Positions 33,638-46,031 of a stretch of 64,000 bases of DNA are shown piece by piece. Every line of letters starts with the position of its first letter. Position 1 is the stretch's first letter. Both the position numbers and the translations under genes were made by a program. Below the pieces are notes generated by a model. That model made no database searches. It worked only from the letters and a program-made list of their open reading frames with translations, and was not told the DNA's origin. The DNA is from Pteria penguin (lineage: Eukaryota; Mollusca; Bivalvia; Pterioida; Pteriidae), in assembly GCA_035048485.1 (NCBI GenBank), contig CM068584.1:58157739-58221738 (forward strand), read 5' to 3'.

Positions 33638-36194
33638 ATTTCAAGGCGTTCCGTAGCAATGACGAAGGGTTTGACATCTAAATTGTTATACCATATCAAA
33701 AAATCTTGAAAAGAATGCATTCCTTCCTCTCTCCATATTCTCGTCACTAATAATTGTATTTTTGAGAGAATTGTAGAAACTCTCGTGAGGAGGAAGTTGT
33801 GGGTGATCTAGCTCGTCTTTGCTGTCAAGCCAATCCTAACAGAAATACCCTTTTTCTTCGATTCCGTAGGGTTTTAGAAATTTGGCGTAAGACGTTCCGG
33901 GTCACGTCATATGCTTTTAGAAATTTGGAGTACGAGGTGCCAGGCGCGAGAAAATGAGTTACGTTTAGGAATTTCAAAGTTGGAGAAGACATACAGGCAT
34001 ATTCGTTGTTCCGTTTCACGATAAATGTGCCCTGGGATTCTTCCATGCATAGGTGTCTTGTAAAGTTTCTTTTTATCACGTTTAGGTCGTACTGTGCAGA
34101 ATTGAATCCCAAAACTGGTACTTAAGCATGTAACCCTTTAATTCTCCATATAATGAGTTCAAAAGGGTGTCTTTGTCTTTCTTAGGAACATCCTGTAAAT
34201 CGTTATCTTCTTCTTGACTTTCGTCCATTTCTTCCTCTTCGTTCGGAGTATTTTCCTTTATCATTTCCTTGAGAAGTGTCATTGCCCAGTCCCACCTTTC
34301 CCCTGCGAGTCTTGCAACGCATTCGGCAATGTCGTGCATTACTTCTATCATTTCTGACTCCAAGTTGTCGAGATTAGACGTTACGATGCATCGTGGTTCC
34401 ATGTGACCAGGCACATTACTGCAGATAGACACGCTGATGGGTACGTGTTTTTGCGTCCATTTTAAATGTCTAGAATTATCTCCTTGTACGTTTTGTAACA
34501 TGGCCTCAAAATCGAAAACGATGAACCAAGGTATTGTTGAATCATGAGCGGGTACCGTGATGTATTCCAGCAGTTTCTCAAATATCGTTTTAGATGGTGT
34601 ATGGAAGCCCCCGGGGACACGAATTTGGTTTTCTTACTACAGGTGCGGTGGTGACGCGTAAGCTTGTATGATGTAACGCAATGACGATCGCAGGTCTGAC
34701 ATTGGAATTTCTGGGCTTACTGGGAGAAATCCTGGACGTAAGACAGAAGCTGTTCGTGTAGGTTGAGGTACATAGTGTCCTGAAAACGATTTCTTGACCT
34801 GAATATGCTCCGAGCGAAGCCAGATTCGTCGAGCGAGTACACCTCGAGATCGACCTTAAACAGTGATTCGAACACGGGAAATTCGTCCAACGATACGCCC
34901 TGGAACGAATCGTTTTGATGGATGCCTTTGACTTCTTTCCATCCAGCGTAATACTGGTGCGTCGATTTCTCCAGACTTTTGACATCGTAACCTTTGTGCA
35001 ATGCGAGACAACGGAAAGCAGAGGTTTTCCCCAGAGGGTTTCCCTGTATGTCGGTCATATTCAAGTGAGATGATGGAAGGTTTCTCCTTTATGTGATCCG
35101 GTAGAGGTCCGCGTTCTAAAGGAAAATTAGTGTGATATACGGTGAACCATACGTTGGTAACAAGAACAGGAATCCATTTCGTATTGGGTCTGTTACGTAA
35201 TAATTCAGCCATCATATCCATTTCTGACAGTCTGTCGATGTCCGATCTTTTAGATATGTAAGCTGGTTTGTCCAACACTGCAACGTTTCCGTATGGTTTA
35301 AATTAACGATAAGCTCTCGTCTCTCTATTTTGAAGTATTACACCAAAGACAAGGTTCAGTCGAAAAGCACGCTGCTATCTGTCGTAAATATCTTGAATGG
35401 CTTGAATTACATCGGTATGAGTGACCGTATTATCTACCGGCAGATTAAATGTGGATAGCACGTGACCCGATTGGTGCCGTTCCAAGATCAATGGCTCGTT
35501 AGTTTCGCACTCCTCATTTAACCCCTCGTCCAGTGTTCCACCATCCTTGATCCAGGGAGCTTGACTGTCTGTTGGCCACGGTCGTGGTCTTAATCCACTT
35601 CCGGTTTGGTAGCGAGTTCTCATGCCATTTCTGTAGAAACCGCCACGGTTATCGAACGTTTCCGTGCACCGTATACAGCGAAATCTGGGGTTTTCTGGAG
35701 ATTTTGACGTCGAAGGCCATGGAGAATTACAATGTTTATGTCTTTTCGACGTCTCATTATTACTGGCTTCGTGAGATCCCAGATTAAAGCTATTTGAACG
35801 AGGTCTCCCGCACTGTCCACATTCGAATATTTGACCGGACTTCTCATGTTTTTTCTTATCATTTTTGTATTTAAATTGTCGACCGCATTTGTCACATGTA
35901 AAACGTTTTTCCGAATGCTTGGCTGTTTGGTGTCTCGTCAACGAACTCTTACAGCTAAATACATGACCGTAGTCTTTGCACTGGTGGATTCTTTCTTTTT
36001 GCCCTGACAAGATTTCTCGTGTCGTGTTTTGCACATCTGTATTTGAACTGTTTACCACATTGACAACAGTTAAATCGTTGGTCGGAATGTTCTGCTGGTT
36101 CGTGTCGGACCAAACCTTTCTTATTTTGACATCTTTTGCATGCAATTTTTTGCTCTTCATTCGGAATCCAATCGTCAAAAATCTGAAATAACAT
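33638..36194 (-). pseudogene. Zinc-finger plus family-B DNA polymerase (exonuclease part), broken
   Basis: Minus-strand fragments in at least four frames. The N-terminal part (36194-35600) after an acceptor (tttcag) has five or six C2H2-like fingers, for example FTCDKCGRQFKYKNDKKKH. The middle part (35380-34720) has LVTNVWFTVYHTNFPLERG and, in another frame, FRCLALHKGY, then a further finger (FQCQTCDRHCVTSYKLTRHH). The exonuclease domain follows: Exo I as FIVFDFEA at about 34510 and Exo II as GFNSAQYDLNVIK at about 34100, then FLNVTHFLAPGTSYSKFLKA. It ends where the LINE begins. The polymerase palm is absent. Such genes occur in protein-primed self-synthesising elements (Polinton-like) and related DNA-virus insertions; the exact source is inference. 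Confidence 0.8.
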
Positions 36195-38789
36195 AAAGTG
36201 AAAATTGTCTACATAGATTTTCGATCACATTAGATTTTGGGCTGAAATTGTTTAATATCGTGGTATTTCAGTTTTGTTAATTGTTTCGGGTGACACATTC
36301 CAGACAGAAGACGCTTACTCCTCATTCGAAACACTTTGTCTCATCTTTGAATCCCATGAGTCTATAAAATATCCAATATGGTATATTGTAGTGAGTGTCA
36401 CAATGACTGCCCCTTATAGTACTTGCGTGTTACATTAAGGCGTTAATACGAAATTACTAATATCAGGTATGTAAAGTATCCTACCTGACTTTCGATCTCG
36501 TGTAACTCTTGATGTGCAATCAACTCATCTGTTATCAAACGTCTCATAACAATCTACGCATCGTTTTGACATTCTGGAAATAATAAACAAAATAATCATA
36601 TGCAATTAGTTAAAATTCCAAATTTCGATTATTATAATTATTATTATGAAACACTGACGATTTCACATTATTGATGTGTGTTACATGTGCACCATGAACG
36701 TTCGTAAATTTCAACATAATGCAAACAACGAGAGTCTTATTGCTACATGGTATAAGAAGAGCGATAACTCGTATCGATGGTTGTTCTGACATATGTTTCA
36801 AAGGGCGCCGTACACCGTAAAACGTATTACTGTTGACGCGGAGTTAATCTTTTTTTTAAAGTGTTTAACAGACATAGCTCTATTGATAAATATCGAGAGC
36901 GATGGAGCAGACATGTATTTTCAGAGCCTCGTAAATGTATCATAGTCAGAGCTTTTAAACGATTTTATTTTTACATGATATGGAAATATTTTCCGCTGCA
37001 CATGTGTAACATGAACACGTAATACATCGGAGCACAAAGAAAACCCTACAAATATCTATCTTCCGTATATTTTTCAAGCTTAATGCCATCAGCAATTAGT
37101 GGAAAGCTTTGTGGCTTACGTAGCTCAGTCTGTCGTACATGTAATACTACTACTAATAATAATAATATCGTTCTGAGCAGCTTTTACACAATAACGATAT
37201 TTTGTAATTCATGATACTTTTCTTGTGTCTCAATAAGTTAATGTGTTTTCAAGATGCCAGACGCATCTTTAATAAGATAGCTCATAGAAATTTTAGTCCA
37301 CGATGGAAAACATGGTTTTATTTGTGGAAAGATATTTTGTTTATAGCTTCATATAGTTGTGGTAAAAACGATGCCACAGGTACTTCTTTCAGCTGACTTT
37401 AAATAAAAAAAAAATCAAGTATAATCATGCAAGACGTCATATTGTATACATCAGACAGGCTCCTCTCTGCATTTGTCGTACTTCCATCCCTCGGTGGTGA
37501 TAATGGCCAAATGTTTTTATCCATTCATTACGACTGATGGTTTTTCCAATGTGTGTGTCATTGAAGGCATTTACAATTGAACTTCCATATGCTCAAGGGA
37601 AATCGACATCATTTTTACTCGGCAAATTTAGTAATATTGACTGTGCTGTAATTAATGATCCCAGTGCTGAACAGTTTATCTTGTGTGTTTACGTATTTCC
37701 CTTTATCATTTTTTATATGAGCTGCACATACCATTCCTCTTTTTTGGAGACCTCATTACCTTTCCGATGTTCACCTTGGAAGTTTTGAATTTTTTAAAGC
37801 AGTTCTCGTGGAATGTTTGTTTCTAGCGTGACGTATCATGGCAACTTTTCCAGTAAATGTGGCCGTACAAAATATGGACGGTACAGACTATGAGCTCGAG
37901 TGAAGTAAACTTTGATGTTTGTCGTAGGGTATGGATTTGTTAGCCATGGTAGATGATTCAAGACTAAACTTAATACGACTCGAATAGAATTGGAAGCTTT
38001 CAGTATGATATTTCTGGTTTTGAAATGTACGGGAAACTAATGAACGTGACTTTAATGAACCAAAATCACGAGAATGTATACAACGGCTGCCGAAATAGTG
38101 GACTTTTAGAGAAAAAGTTTGCTTGACCTTTGGTGTAGATAAAACGTCTGTGACGTGGTTTCATGTTTTCTGGACGATTTCTGTGAGTTTAATAAGTGAT
38201 ATTTATTGCTAACAGTAAAGCGATGTATATGAAGTGGAAGATAAACGCTCTGGCTCTCGATTGAGAATAGTGTTATTTACACTTGACGACATATCAAATA
38301 AACTTAGATTATGTCCGCATTCATCATGTTCTTTCTGCCTGAGCTTGTAGTTTTCAATGGATGATACTAAACTATCTAGAATTCGTTTTTTCCTTTCATT
38401 ATTGCCGTGTATACCAATGTGCTAATCGTCGCTTTCTCGACATCGCAAATTATAACCACTGTCTCGGTTTTAGATTTCTTTCTATTTCAAAAACATCGAT
38501 GTGAAAATTGCTACAGATGTCTTATGTTATCATCAAACCACACTAGCTGTTTTGTTTTTGTACTCGCGAAGTAGTTGACGATTGGACAGGGCGATTCTAA
38601 CAGGGATGCCACATTAAATCCGCCTGATACTGCAATATATGAAAACATACTAGACTTTATATATATATTTTTTCGCCGGTTCTGCATTTTTAGTTCAGAC
38701 AACCTTTCTTCCATTGCAGTCATGCGTTTGCTATTTTGAGATTCCCTTGGTATGGACATCTGAGATAAAAAAAACAACTCTGAATTTTA
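36195..38789. other. No recognised gene
   Basis: About 2.6 kb, AT-rich. Frames such as 37211-37396 and 37537-37788 (+) or 38511-38777 (-) carry no motif. An upstream exon of the polymerase gene could lie here but was not found. Confidence 0.5.
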
Positions 38790-38825
38790 GGCCAAAAAAA
38801 AATTAATTATTAGTTTCTCGGGCAC
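38790..38825 (+). repeat. Left terminal inverted repeat of the DDE transposon
   Basis: Pairs with 44013-44048. Shared core ATTAGTTTCTC followed by GGCAC after one mismatch. Confidence 0.85.
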
Positions 38826-38999
38826 TTTTTTAAAAAATATGATGAGGCAGGGAGGCTTTTTTTTTTTTTTTTTTTTTTTACCAGATGAACAAGGAAAATG
38901 GAAGTAATGACACGGAAACACATATAGAGGAACAGAAAAGTACTTTTATTTAATATTCGTCATGAATTTAAAATCATCTGAGTACTACAGGTTAATAAG

Positions 39000-41900
39000 T
39001 CATTTCTTCTTTTTTTTGGCATTTTCAGCCGTCATGGCGTGTTTTCGTTTCAAGGGGATGGGTTTAGATTTGCATTCATTACACACTGGGTATGCACTAC
39101 CATCACTATTCAGATTATCTTCCTGTCCACAATGATAGCATAGATCTCTGAAACAAGAAGAGCTGAAGTAAGGAACTTCTATTGCCATTTCACACGTAAG
39201 ATTGGCTCTTAGATAACATTTTTCAAGAAGTTTATTAACCCTTGGAGTGCTGTTGTCATGTGTTTTAAGATCTTGTAATGTTGACCCACATGAGTAATTA
39301 TAGAGATAAATTATTCTATTCAAAAGTTCCGACTCCTCATTGGAAAGTTTTGTTGCAGAGTAGACTACTCTTGGTTTCTCACAGTCGGAGCACTTTACAA
39401 CAGTTTTGGCAGTTTTGGCAGTCTGAGCACTTGGTGAAAATGGGATGTTATGTCCTGAAGATAATGACACATTTTTCTTCAGGGACGGCCGGTGTTCCTC
39501 CGATGTTTCAGTCCCAAAGACATCCTCAAAGCACTTGTAGTGTCCATCTTCACCTGAAAAAAATCAAAAGATATTCCTAAGGCAATGCCAATAGTCTGAT
39601 AGGAAAATTGATCGACAACAATATTTGAAATAAATATACATGGAGAATATATACTGTACCCAGTGGTCTGTATTTTATAACACATATTAAGTATTCAGAA
39701 GTTCATACCTGGAACAGGATCTGGAAAGTGGTACAGCTGATGAAAACACATCTGGTGGTAAGTTAGGCTCTCTGCAAATGGTACAGGACTGGTCTCCACA
39801 TTTCTTAATACAAAAGAAGTATGATCTCGATATGGTACAGTGGTCCAAAAATGCCTTCAATTCTGGTCTACAAATATAATACAATGCAGAGACTATAGTT
39901 GAAAAGATTTTATGCTCCTGTTATACATGTAATAGAAGACTGATGGTAATATTGTTTCACAAACACATCAATTGAACTTGTTTGTTTGTTTTTCCATTGT
40001 CTTACATCACACTAAAAAATATTGCATGTTTTATATGGTGACGGCATGCAACTGATGAGTGTTCAAGAAATTTTGACAATTGCATCAGACCCACCTTAAG
40101 CAATGAGGGTTCGTTAATAACATGCCACATGGGGCATCACTTGTTAGTGTCTCATCAGAAGGGACAGACATTGGCATGACCATGGTGAGGAAGAGCCCCA
40201 TATATTTCGATCACTAGTTGAGCACTCTACCACTGAGCCACACTGGCCTCAATTGAAATTAAAATGTAAAATGACTACCGGTATGTCACATTAAAATCAT
40301 ATACTATATGTTTAAGAAAATATGATTACATTTTGTTTTTCTTTGTTTTACATCACACTCACAAATATTGCATGTTTAATATTAATATGGTGACGACAGA
40401 AGTTATTACAAATATGAAAGAGAGAGTGTTGTTATGATTCTTATATGCAGTATGGCAGGGATTTCAATTCTATAAAAGCCATTGCTATATGTGCTGAAGC
40501 TATAGAAGTAAAGAAATATGGCTATTGTTGATTAAAAAGATATCAGGATGTGTACACTATTCTAAGTAAAACACCAAAGCACCATATATATTGATTTCTT
40601 ACCAAACAATACAGGCCACTGAAACAATAAAAACTTTTTTATTAAAATTCATAGAACTTTTAAGTATAACAGATGATATTGAAACACAAATGACCCTCAT
40701 GGCATCTTTGATAGTAGGTCAAGGTCAAAATTTTTGGACAAAAAGTTGTGTCTCCTCTATATACATACACATGCAAAATATGAAGTCTCTATATATCTTT
40801 AAGGTTCAAAAGTTATGACAAAGGTTAAAATGGATGACAGACAGACATGACAAAAACAATATCCTCCGGGATTCCTCCCTATCACAGCATATTTTGTGTT
40901 TTCTCCATATTTTTTAAGTATTCCATTTCATATTCAGTTATAATAATAATAGGAATTCAATCAAAATTAAGATATTATAAAAGTTGTCATATGCAGTGTA
41001 AAATTTTGAGATGCATTACCTTTGCTGCACAATTCTCTGTAACTGAGCCTGTTTCATATCTGTAGTTTCTAAAGAGTCCCCAGACAAACTCAGACAATCC
41101 CACATTTTCTTCATATCATCTTCTGATGATGGTGTAAAGGTCTTGAAGGGTTTTTCCTTTAATTGTAGTCTTTCAAAAAGCCTTGTCAGGAGAATCTATA
41201 AATATAACAGAAAAACTTCTTATTCCTACTATCAAAGATGCCATCGGGGCATTCAAGTTTCACAAACACAGTTTGTTATCTTTGTTTCCTCTATTAAGGG
41301 GACATAGTGTTTTACAAACAAATTATATTGCATGTTATAAAATAAGAATTCAAATATAAAAGTACTAGTGTATATACCTTGACAGGTTCTATGGTGTCCT
41401 GCATTTGTTCCCTGATTTTTTCATCCTTGTTTGCAAATTCTCTTAGCTTTGATATCCCAGATAGACTCTTCAATTTCTTTTCGAATTCTTCTGTTTGTTT
41501 TTCTCTCATTAGTCCAACACTTTGAAGGGCCAAGTTCAGAATCGACATAATTCTTTCCGGGGGATTTTTCCAGGAATTCATGGGTGGTGTCCTAGCGGCC
41601 ACTAGCATATCATAGTCCCCCTTCAAAAATAAACAAACAAGGCTAAGTTGTACCGATAGATAGGTCAATCTATGGTCTGGGCCACCATCAGTGTAGATGA
41701 GCAAGATGGGGTTTCTTCTTTCTTGCTTTAGAATATTATCGCATTCAGTTATGTGGCGCAAAGGTGATGAAGGTTCCAGTATTATGTCTTTGACCCCAAC
41801 ATATACTTGACCTCTATGAAAAGAGCCATATATAGAATCTGGGATGTCTAATTTCATAGTGACGCTTGGAATGATGCTGAATTTTGTAAAATCGTGATCT

Positions 41901-43851
41901 GCCACTGCAAACACCTTGTCTTCTCCTACAATCACTCTTTTTCCACGCTCTACAGCTGCTACTGGTTGTCCTGGTTCACCTACTTTACAATGGTGCTTGT
42001 CGTCCATGCAAAGAAATGTTACATACTCTGAAAATGTCACTGCCAGAACTTTCATATAATGAAATATTGCTGATGCATAATGCATATCTGGGTGATCTTT
42101 GCGCAACTGCCTACTTTGGACTTGAAATTTAATGTTGAGTTTACCTGTGTATTGCAATGATGCATATGATGTTGCATTTTTTGGTGCAAATTGAAATCGG
42201 ATCCATTGTTCAGAGGGTATTTCTGTTTCAGGAGGACATAACTTTATGACTTGTCGTCGCAAGTCTGGTACAGAAATCGCCGATGCAAGAAATGTAAACT
42301 TGTCATGTCGTCTATCACTCACAGCTGTTTCTACAACAGTCTCTAAATACTGTTTGGTTTTTTTCAAAAAATGTGTCATACTTAGTAGGTTGACCTTTAT
42401 TATGCTCCCTCAAATCTTGAATTATTTCTGGATCTTGCTGACTAAAAGCTTCTTGTACTCTTTCATCCACTTCTTTTTCATTAACATTTGCTGCGGCACT
42501 GCAATCACCAGTCAGAGATTTGTAGATATTTCGAGCATGCATAGTTTTCAATGAACATATGAGAGCAGTTTTATCAATAAATTCACGACGCATGGCTCTG
42601 GTATGATAAACAGGTATATCTTTTTGTATTTGACTAACAACTTCCTGGTTCTTAGAGAGACGCTCTTCTTCATCTTGATGCATAGGTATCTTCCAAAGAA
42701 AATTTTGAGTTCCTAAGTTGTTACCAGCTGCTACTCTGTATAGAACACATTTATGTGGTATAGCCTGGTTTATATTGTCTATGTAGTACCTTCTACTTCT
42801 TAAATCAACAGGGGCAAACTCGTTAACACATAAAGGTTCATAGTCTTGTAGACTTGTAAGATGTCTTGTGAGGCTCTGGTAACGAGATGCAAATGTTGGC
42901 TTGACGACATATTTTCGTAGAGATAATATGCAATGATTTCATGTCATCCTTCGTAGAGCGCACAGGGAATTGAAGCAAATGATTTGACTGTACTCTATGA
43001 GAAGCATTTTCTAGGTAGATGTGATATTTGTGAATCATTTCAGCGAGTTCTTTCAGTGCAGTTTTAATGGGTAGCCACAATGGTCCATTTATCCAGGGTT
43101 GAGCTAATGCAACCTCAAGCTGTTGACTATGTGCAAGTAGCGATGATTTGTCAATTTGACCCAACTTGTGTTTATGTTTTTTGGGAGCATTATATCCAAC
43201 TAAATGTTCAAACAAAGCTGGGAGGAAACAGCCCCGATCATTCAAACGATCAATGAAAGGATCTACATACCATAATGCATTTGTAACTGCATGTATCATA
43301 TTATTACCAGCATTCATACTGAAAGATGTGAATCCTAATCTAGCTTTCTGTAAGATGTCAAGAACTTTGTTGTATACAACTTTCTTGTTGTTTCCTACTT
43401 TTCCATCAAGAGTCTGAGGTTTGGGCAAGGATAAATTCTGTTGTGCATTCATCAACAGGTTAAATGCATTCTGACGTTTTTCAGAGATTGGGTCGGTTTC
43501 ATCACTGCCACTGGGACCTTGTTCGGAGTTTTTACTCTGGGATAAAGAATTACTTTCTTCTTGAATCGTGAACCTTACATATCGTCCAAAAACTGAAGTA
43601 ACATCCAGTACTCTTAAAGATTTCATCACCTGGTCATTGCAATCGGTTTTACTTTTTCCTACCTCCACACGAGTGTTTACATAGCCATTCTTATACTTAT
43701 CGGGGAAATTCCAACTACCAAGATCGAACCGACCACCGACGATACTGTCATAAAGGTCAAGTAAGGTACATCCCTCACTGTATCCACCGATGATCGACCA
43801 GGGGAGAATTTGAGTGATACCGGTCACGATTTGAACCGATATAACATTCAT
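39000..43851 (-). CDS. DDE transposase-like protein, ~1120 residues, four exons
   Basis: Exons: 43851-41378, 41195-41020, 39867-39709, 39553-39000, all with GT/AG borders. The N-terminal ~100 residues (MNVISVQIVTGITQILPWSI) look ubiquitin-like/PB1-like. A helical middle follows, and then a catalytic-looking region with LCMDDKHHCKVGEPG (first Asp candidate), IYTDGGPDHRLTYLSVQLSL (second) and NPPERIMSILNLALQSVGL (Glu). The C-terminus has CX2C pairs (CSDCEKP, CYHCGQE, CNECKSK) and a basic tail, KRKHAMTAENAKKKKK, a likely nuclear signal. Three single-base insertions break it (near 42930, the seven-base run at 42358-42364, and near 39735). With each removed, every exon phase fits. No in-frame stop was seen, so the gene may be intact in reality. 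The DDE assignment is inference. Confidence 0.8.
39977..40248 (-). mobile_element. tRNA-derived SINE, copy 4, with 9-bp target duplication
   Basis: Flanked by TCAATTGAA at 39968-39976 and 40249-40257. Head GCCAGTGTGGCTCAGTGGTA; the body carries CACTAACAAGTGATGCCCC; the tail GTCACCATATAAAACATGCA is followed by (AAAC)n. It lies inside intron 3 of the DDE transposon gene. The B-box is decayed (GGCTCTTCCTC region). Confidence 0.88.
40331..40397 (-). mobile_element. SINE 3' fragment (copy 5)
   Basis: Only the tail is present (TTACATCACACTCACAAATA, then TATGGTGACGACAG). The sequence breaks where the body should start. Lies 80 bp from copy 4 in the same intron; typical of abortive 5'-truncated insertion. 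Confidence 0.7.
40680..40875. repeat. Interspersed repeat, GGTCAAGGTCA ... GACAGACAGACA type
   Basis: Contains AGGTCAAGGTCAAAATTTTT, GGTTCAAAAGTTATGACAAA, GGATGACAGACAGACATGAC and AAAAACAATATCCTCCGGGA. I know this arrangement as a very common bivalve interspersed repeat. A second, more diverged copy lies in an intron of the P-type element at 58725-58905. The 75-codon ORF across it is an artefact. Confidence 0.65.
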
Positions 43852-44012
43852 TTTTCTATCAACACGTTACTTTCACTTTAGCGTATGTTTTAGTTTCAAA
43901 TTATCGTTCAGTTGAGCGCTTTAAAAAACACTAAACTCCGAAAAAAACGGACTCGAAAAATCCGGAAATTGCTTAAAAATTTCGGATGCGGCGCGTTTTT
44001 TTGTGATGCGGC

Positions 44013-44048
44013 GGTGCCTGAGAAACTAATTTTTAATTTTGTTTGGCC
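44013..44048 (-). repeat. Right terminal inverted repeat of the DDE transposon
   Basis: Reverse complement of the left arm at about 31 of 36 positions, one single-base gap. It lies about 160 bp upstream of the gene's start codon. Confidence 0.85.
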
Positions 44049-44394
44049 TTATATACACGGCATTTAAAAAATTACTATACATTTGTTCTTCCGTTTATCA
44101 GTAATGCTAAACAATTCATCAAAGAATTTTGTTTTACTTACTCCACACTCGGAGGGAAAAGAGTTTCTGTCACGGATTTTCTAAGACCTACGAAAAAAAA
44201 GGGACGAAATCAAAAGATAAATAATAATAATAGGTTGGATGTTCCCATAATATAATATTAGATTTTTATGTTCCAAATGTAAAGTTTCCTTCGTACGTGA
44301 CCCACGCATCGGTATTCAGATCTGTTTCTCGCCAGAAATGCCTAAATAGAATGAATGTTACGTCACCAACCGTGATTTCCTACAGGCCAAGCCC

Positions 44395-44492
44395 TCATTT
44401 TAATTTGATATATGTTAAATTGTAATCGTCGCCATATGGGTGAAATATTCCCGGTCCCGGCGCGACGTGACACAATAATATATCTATCTATC
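44395..44492 (+). mobile_element. LINE 3' tail (severely truncated copy)
   Basis: About 98 bp matching the 3' untranslated end of the LINE at 5285-5385: GTCGCCATATGGGTGAAATA, then TTCCCGG, CGACGTGACACAATAATA and (ATCT)n. A small CCCGG duplication distinguishes it. Nothing of the coding region is left. It cuts into the DIRS/Ngaro-like element that follows. Confidence 0.88.
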
Positions 44493-44726
44493 CAGCAGTC
44501 TTCTGGGATGGTAACGGATACTTTTTTTTAATTTTTGAAGTATGGACACTAGCTAATTTATACTGACATAGAAGTCCCTTAGTAATTTCACCAGTTATTA
44601 AATCTATTTCTTTTATCAATTCATTGGTTATGATAAGCTGCATTCTATTCTTATAAAATCAGTCTGCTTACAACTGCATTTCTAAGAAGTGAATACTCAT
44701 TATTATCTGACAATTCCATTTCTTTA

Positions 44727-44960
44727 TTTGATATCCTGAATTAACCTATATTCGCCGGGCTCATCCTTTTCAGCTAAGCCAATAGGTGAGAAATGAAATA
44801 CAGGAAATGGTATGACCCTACCTTTGATGAGTTCTTTATTTTTGACAATACGATACCTGGGTGGAGTGCAGATGTAAGATTCTTATAGTTCATATCGGAG
44901 AAATTTTCCCTTTCAAATCCAATACGAAATCCATTCTTCAAATACTCGGATTCCTGTTTG
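44727..44960 (-). pseudogene. DIRS-type reverse transcriptase, N-terminal segment
   Basis: Reads YLKNGFRIGFERENFSDMNY and NLTSALHPGIVLSK, then after a frameshift KNKELIKGRVIPFPVFHFSP followed by IGLAEKDEPGEYRLIQDI. The E-L-x-x-GR-x(2)-PF...SPIGL-x-x-K...G-x-x-R-LI-D pattern is that of RT motifs 1-2 in DIRS elements. Ends at a stop; the catalytic YxDD region is not found. Confidence 0.75.
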
Positions 44961-45119
44961 TGATATCCGAGAAGTCACTTTACTAATTTATTGGGGTTGG
45001 CCCTGTTAGCGGAACTTGAGGGCTTTGATTCTGTTTGGACGACCTTTAGAAGGGGCGTTTCTGGTTCCAGTGAGGAACCTGTCAAGTACTGGAAAGGACC
45101 GCTGGATAGGTTTACTGCA

Positions 45120-46031
45120 AGAGGAAAAGGGGTGAAAACGAACCACAGTTAAAACAGGAGTGCTGGTATCTACGCGCTTTGCCAGTATTGCAGACCTTGC
45201 CAGAGTGGAATTGATACATTCAAGCGTTTTCCTACCAACTGGTTAGCTGTAATAGTTGATGCGTTGCCCGATAAGCGCACGTTCACATATAGCTCCATGT
45301 GGATGCCCCCACCCCAGTTCACCTAATCTCGACTTGCCAGAGGTCCAGTCACCTTTAACATCTGCAATTTCTCTAAACAGTTTTCCATATGTTTCGCAAG
45401 GTGCAAGTAATTATCGTTATATTTGGAGCAATAAATCGCAGCATATCAATTCCATGCTGTGACCCAGTCTGAGAGCGATTGGATATCATGTTTGTTGTGA
45501 TCATTTTGCTCTATCTGTTTGACAGTGAAACCACTATCGTCATACTCATCAATCTGCAGTGAATATTTACTGCATTTAGATTGGTGACTATTACTAGACA
45601 ATAAAGAGTTCATGTCCATGAATTGATTGCACCATATTTGCTCCCCGACCTTATCAGAAACCTTAGACTCAATTGGTATTGATGTACTGACAGAACCCGT
45701 GGAAGTACCTGCTATGTTTTCTACATGACTAACGGACGGAAGCTTCGACCACGTGCTCCTCTACCTCGGATTGGGGAGGGCTTGGTAGGGTTAATTTCTC
45801 GTAGTAAATTAATTGAAGTTCTACTACTTCCTTTTAACATATTGCTTTGGGTAACTCTATTAGTGAGTTCTGATATAAACCCTGATGATCGGGCGATTTT
45901 GTAGTGCGGGTTGGTACTGACTTTGCCTTGCTGTCACGTCGTGGCTTTTTGATTGAACTGGTTCCAATTTGCTTGTTTTGGTTTTCTCTTAGGAGGCATA
46001 CTTCAGAAATATACAAAACTAGAGGCTTCAA
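45120..46031 (-). pseudogene. gag-like region of the DIRS/Ngaro-like element
   Basis: The basic N-terminal part (SSIKKPRRDSKAKSVPTRTT, 45834-46031) and, in other frames, an IQSLSDWVTAWN segment near 45440-45480, LAKHMENCLEKLQ, and IHMELYVNVRLSGN near 45268-45304. The W-x(2)-A-W/F...Y...H-M-E-L-Y layout recalls the DIRS/Ngaro ORF1 protein. Several stops break it. Family placement from memory, moderate. Confidence 0.5.

Larger units (their letters stand above)
38790..44048 (-). mobile_element. DDE-type DNA transposon, spliced single gene, family unassigned
   Basis: Ends: GGCCAAAAAAAAATTAATTA at 38790 and, inverted, GGCCAAACAAAATTAAAAAT from 44048. The 36-bp arms continue through ATTAGTTTCTC and GGCAC with about five differences. 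TTA lies outside both ends, a possible 3-bp duplication. One minus-strand gene of four exons fills the element. Its third intron has received a full SINE, a SINE fragment and a bivalve-type GGTCAAGGTCA repeat. A few kb with short TIRs and an intron-bearing gene fit a cut-and-paste transposon, but I cannot match it to a named superfamily. Confidence 0.82.

Noticed and set aside
33638..36194. A complete Polinton or virus insertion
   Set aside because: Only the zinc-finger and exonuclease parts of a family-B polymerase are present. No integrase, ATPase, protease, capsid gene or long terminal repeats were seen in the window.
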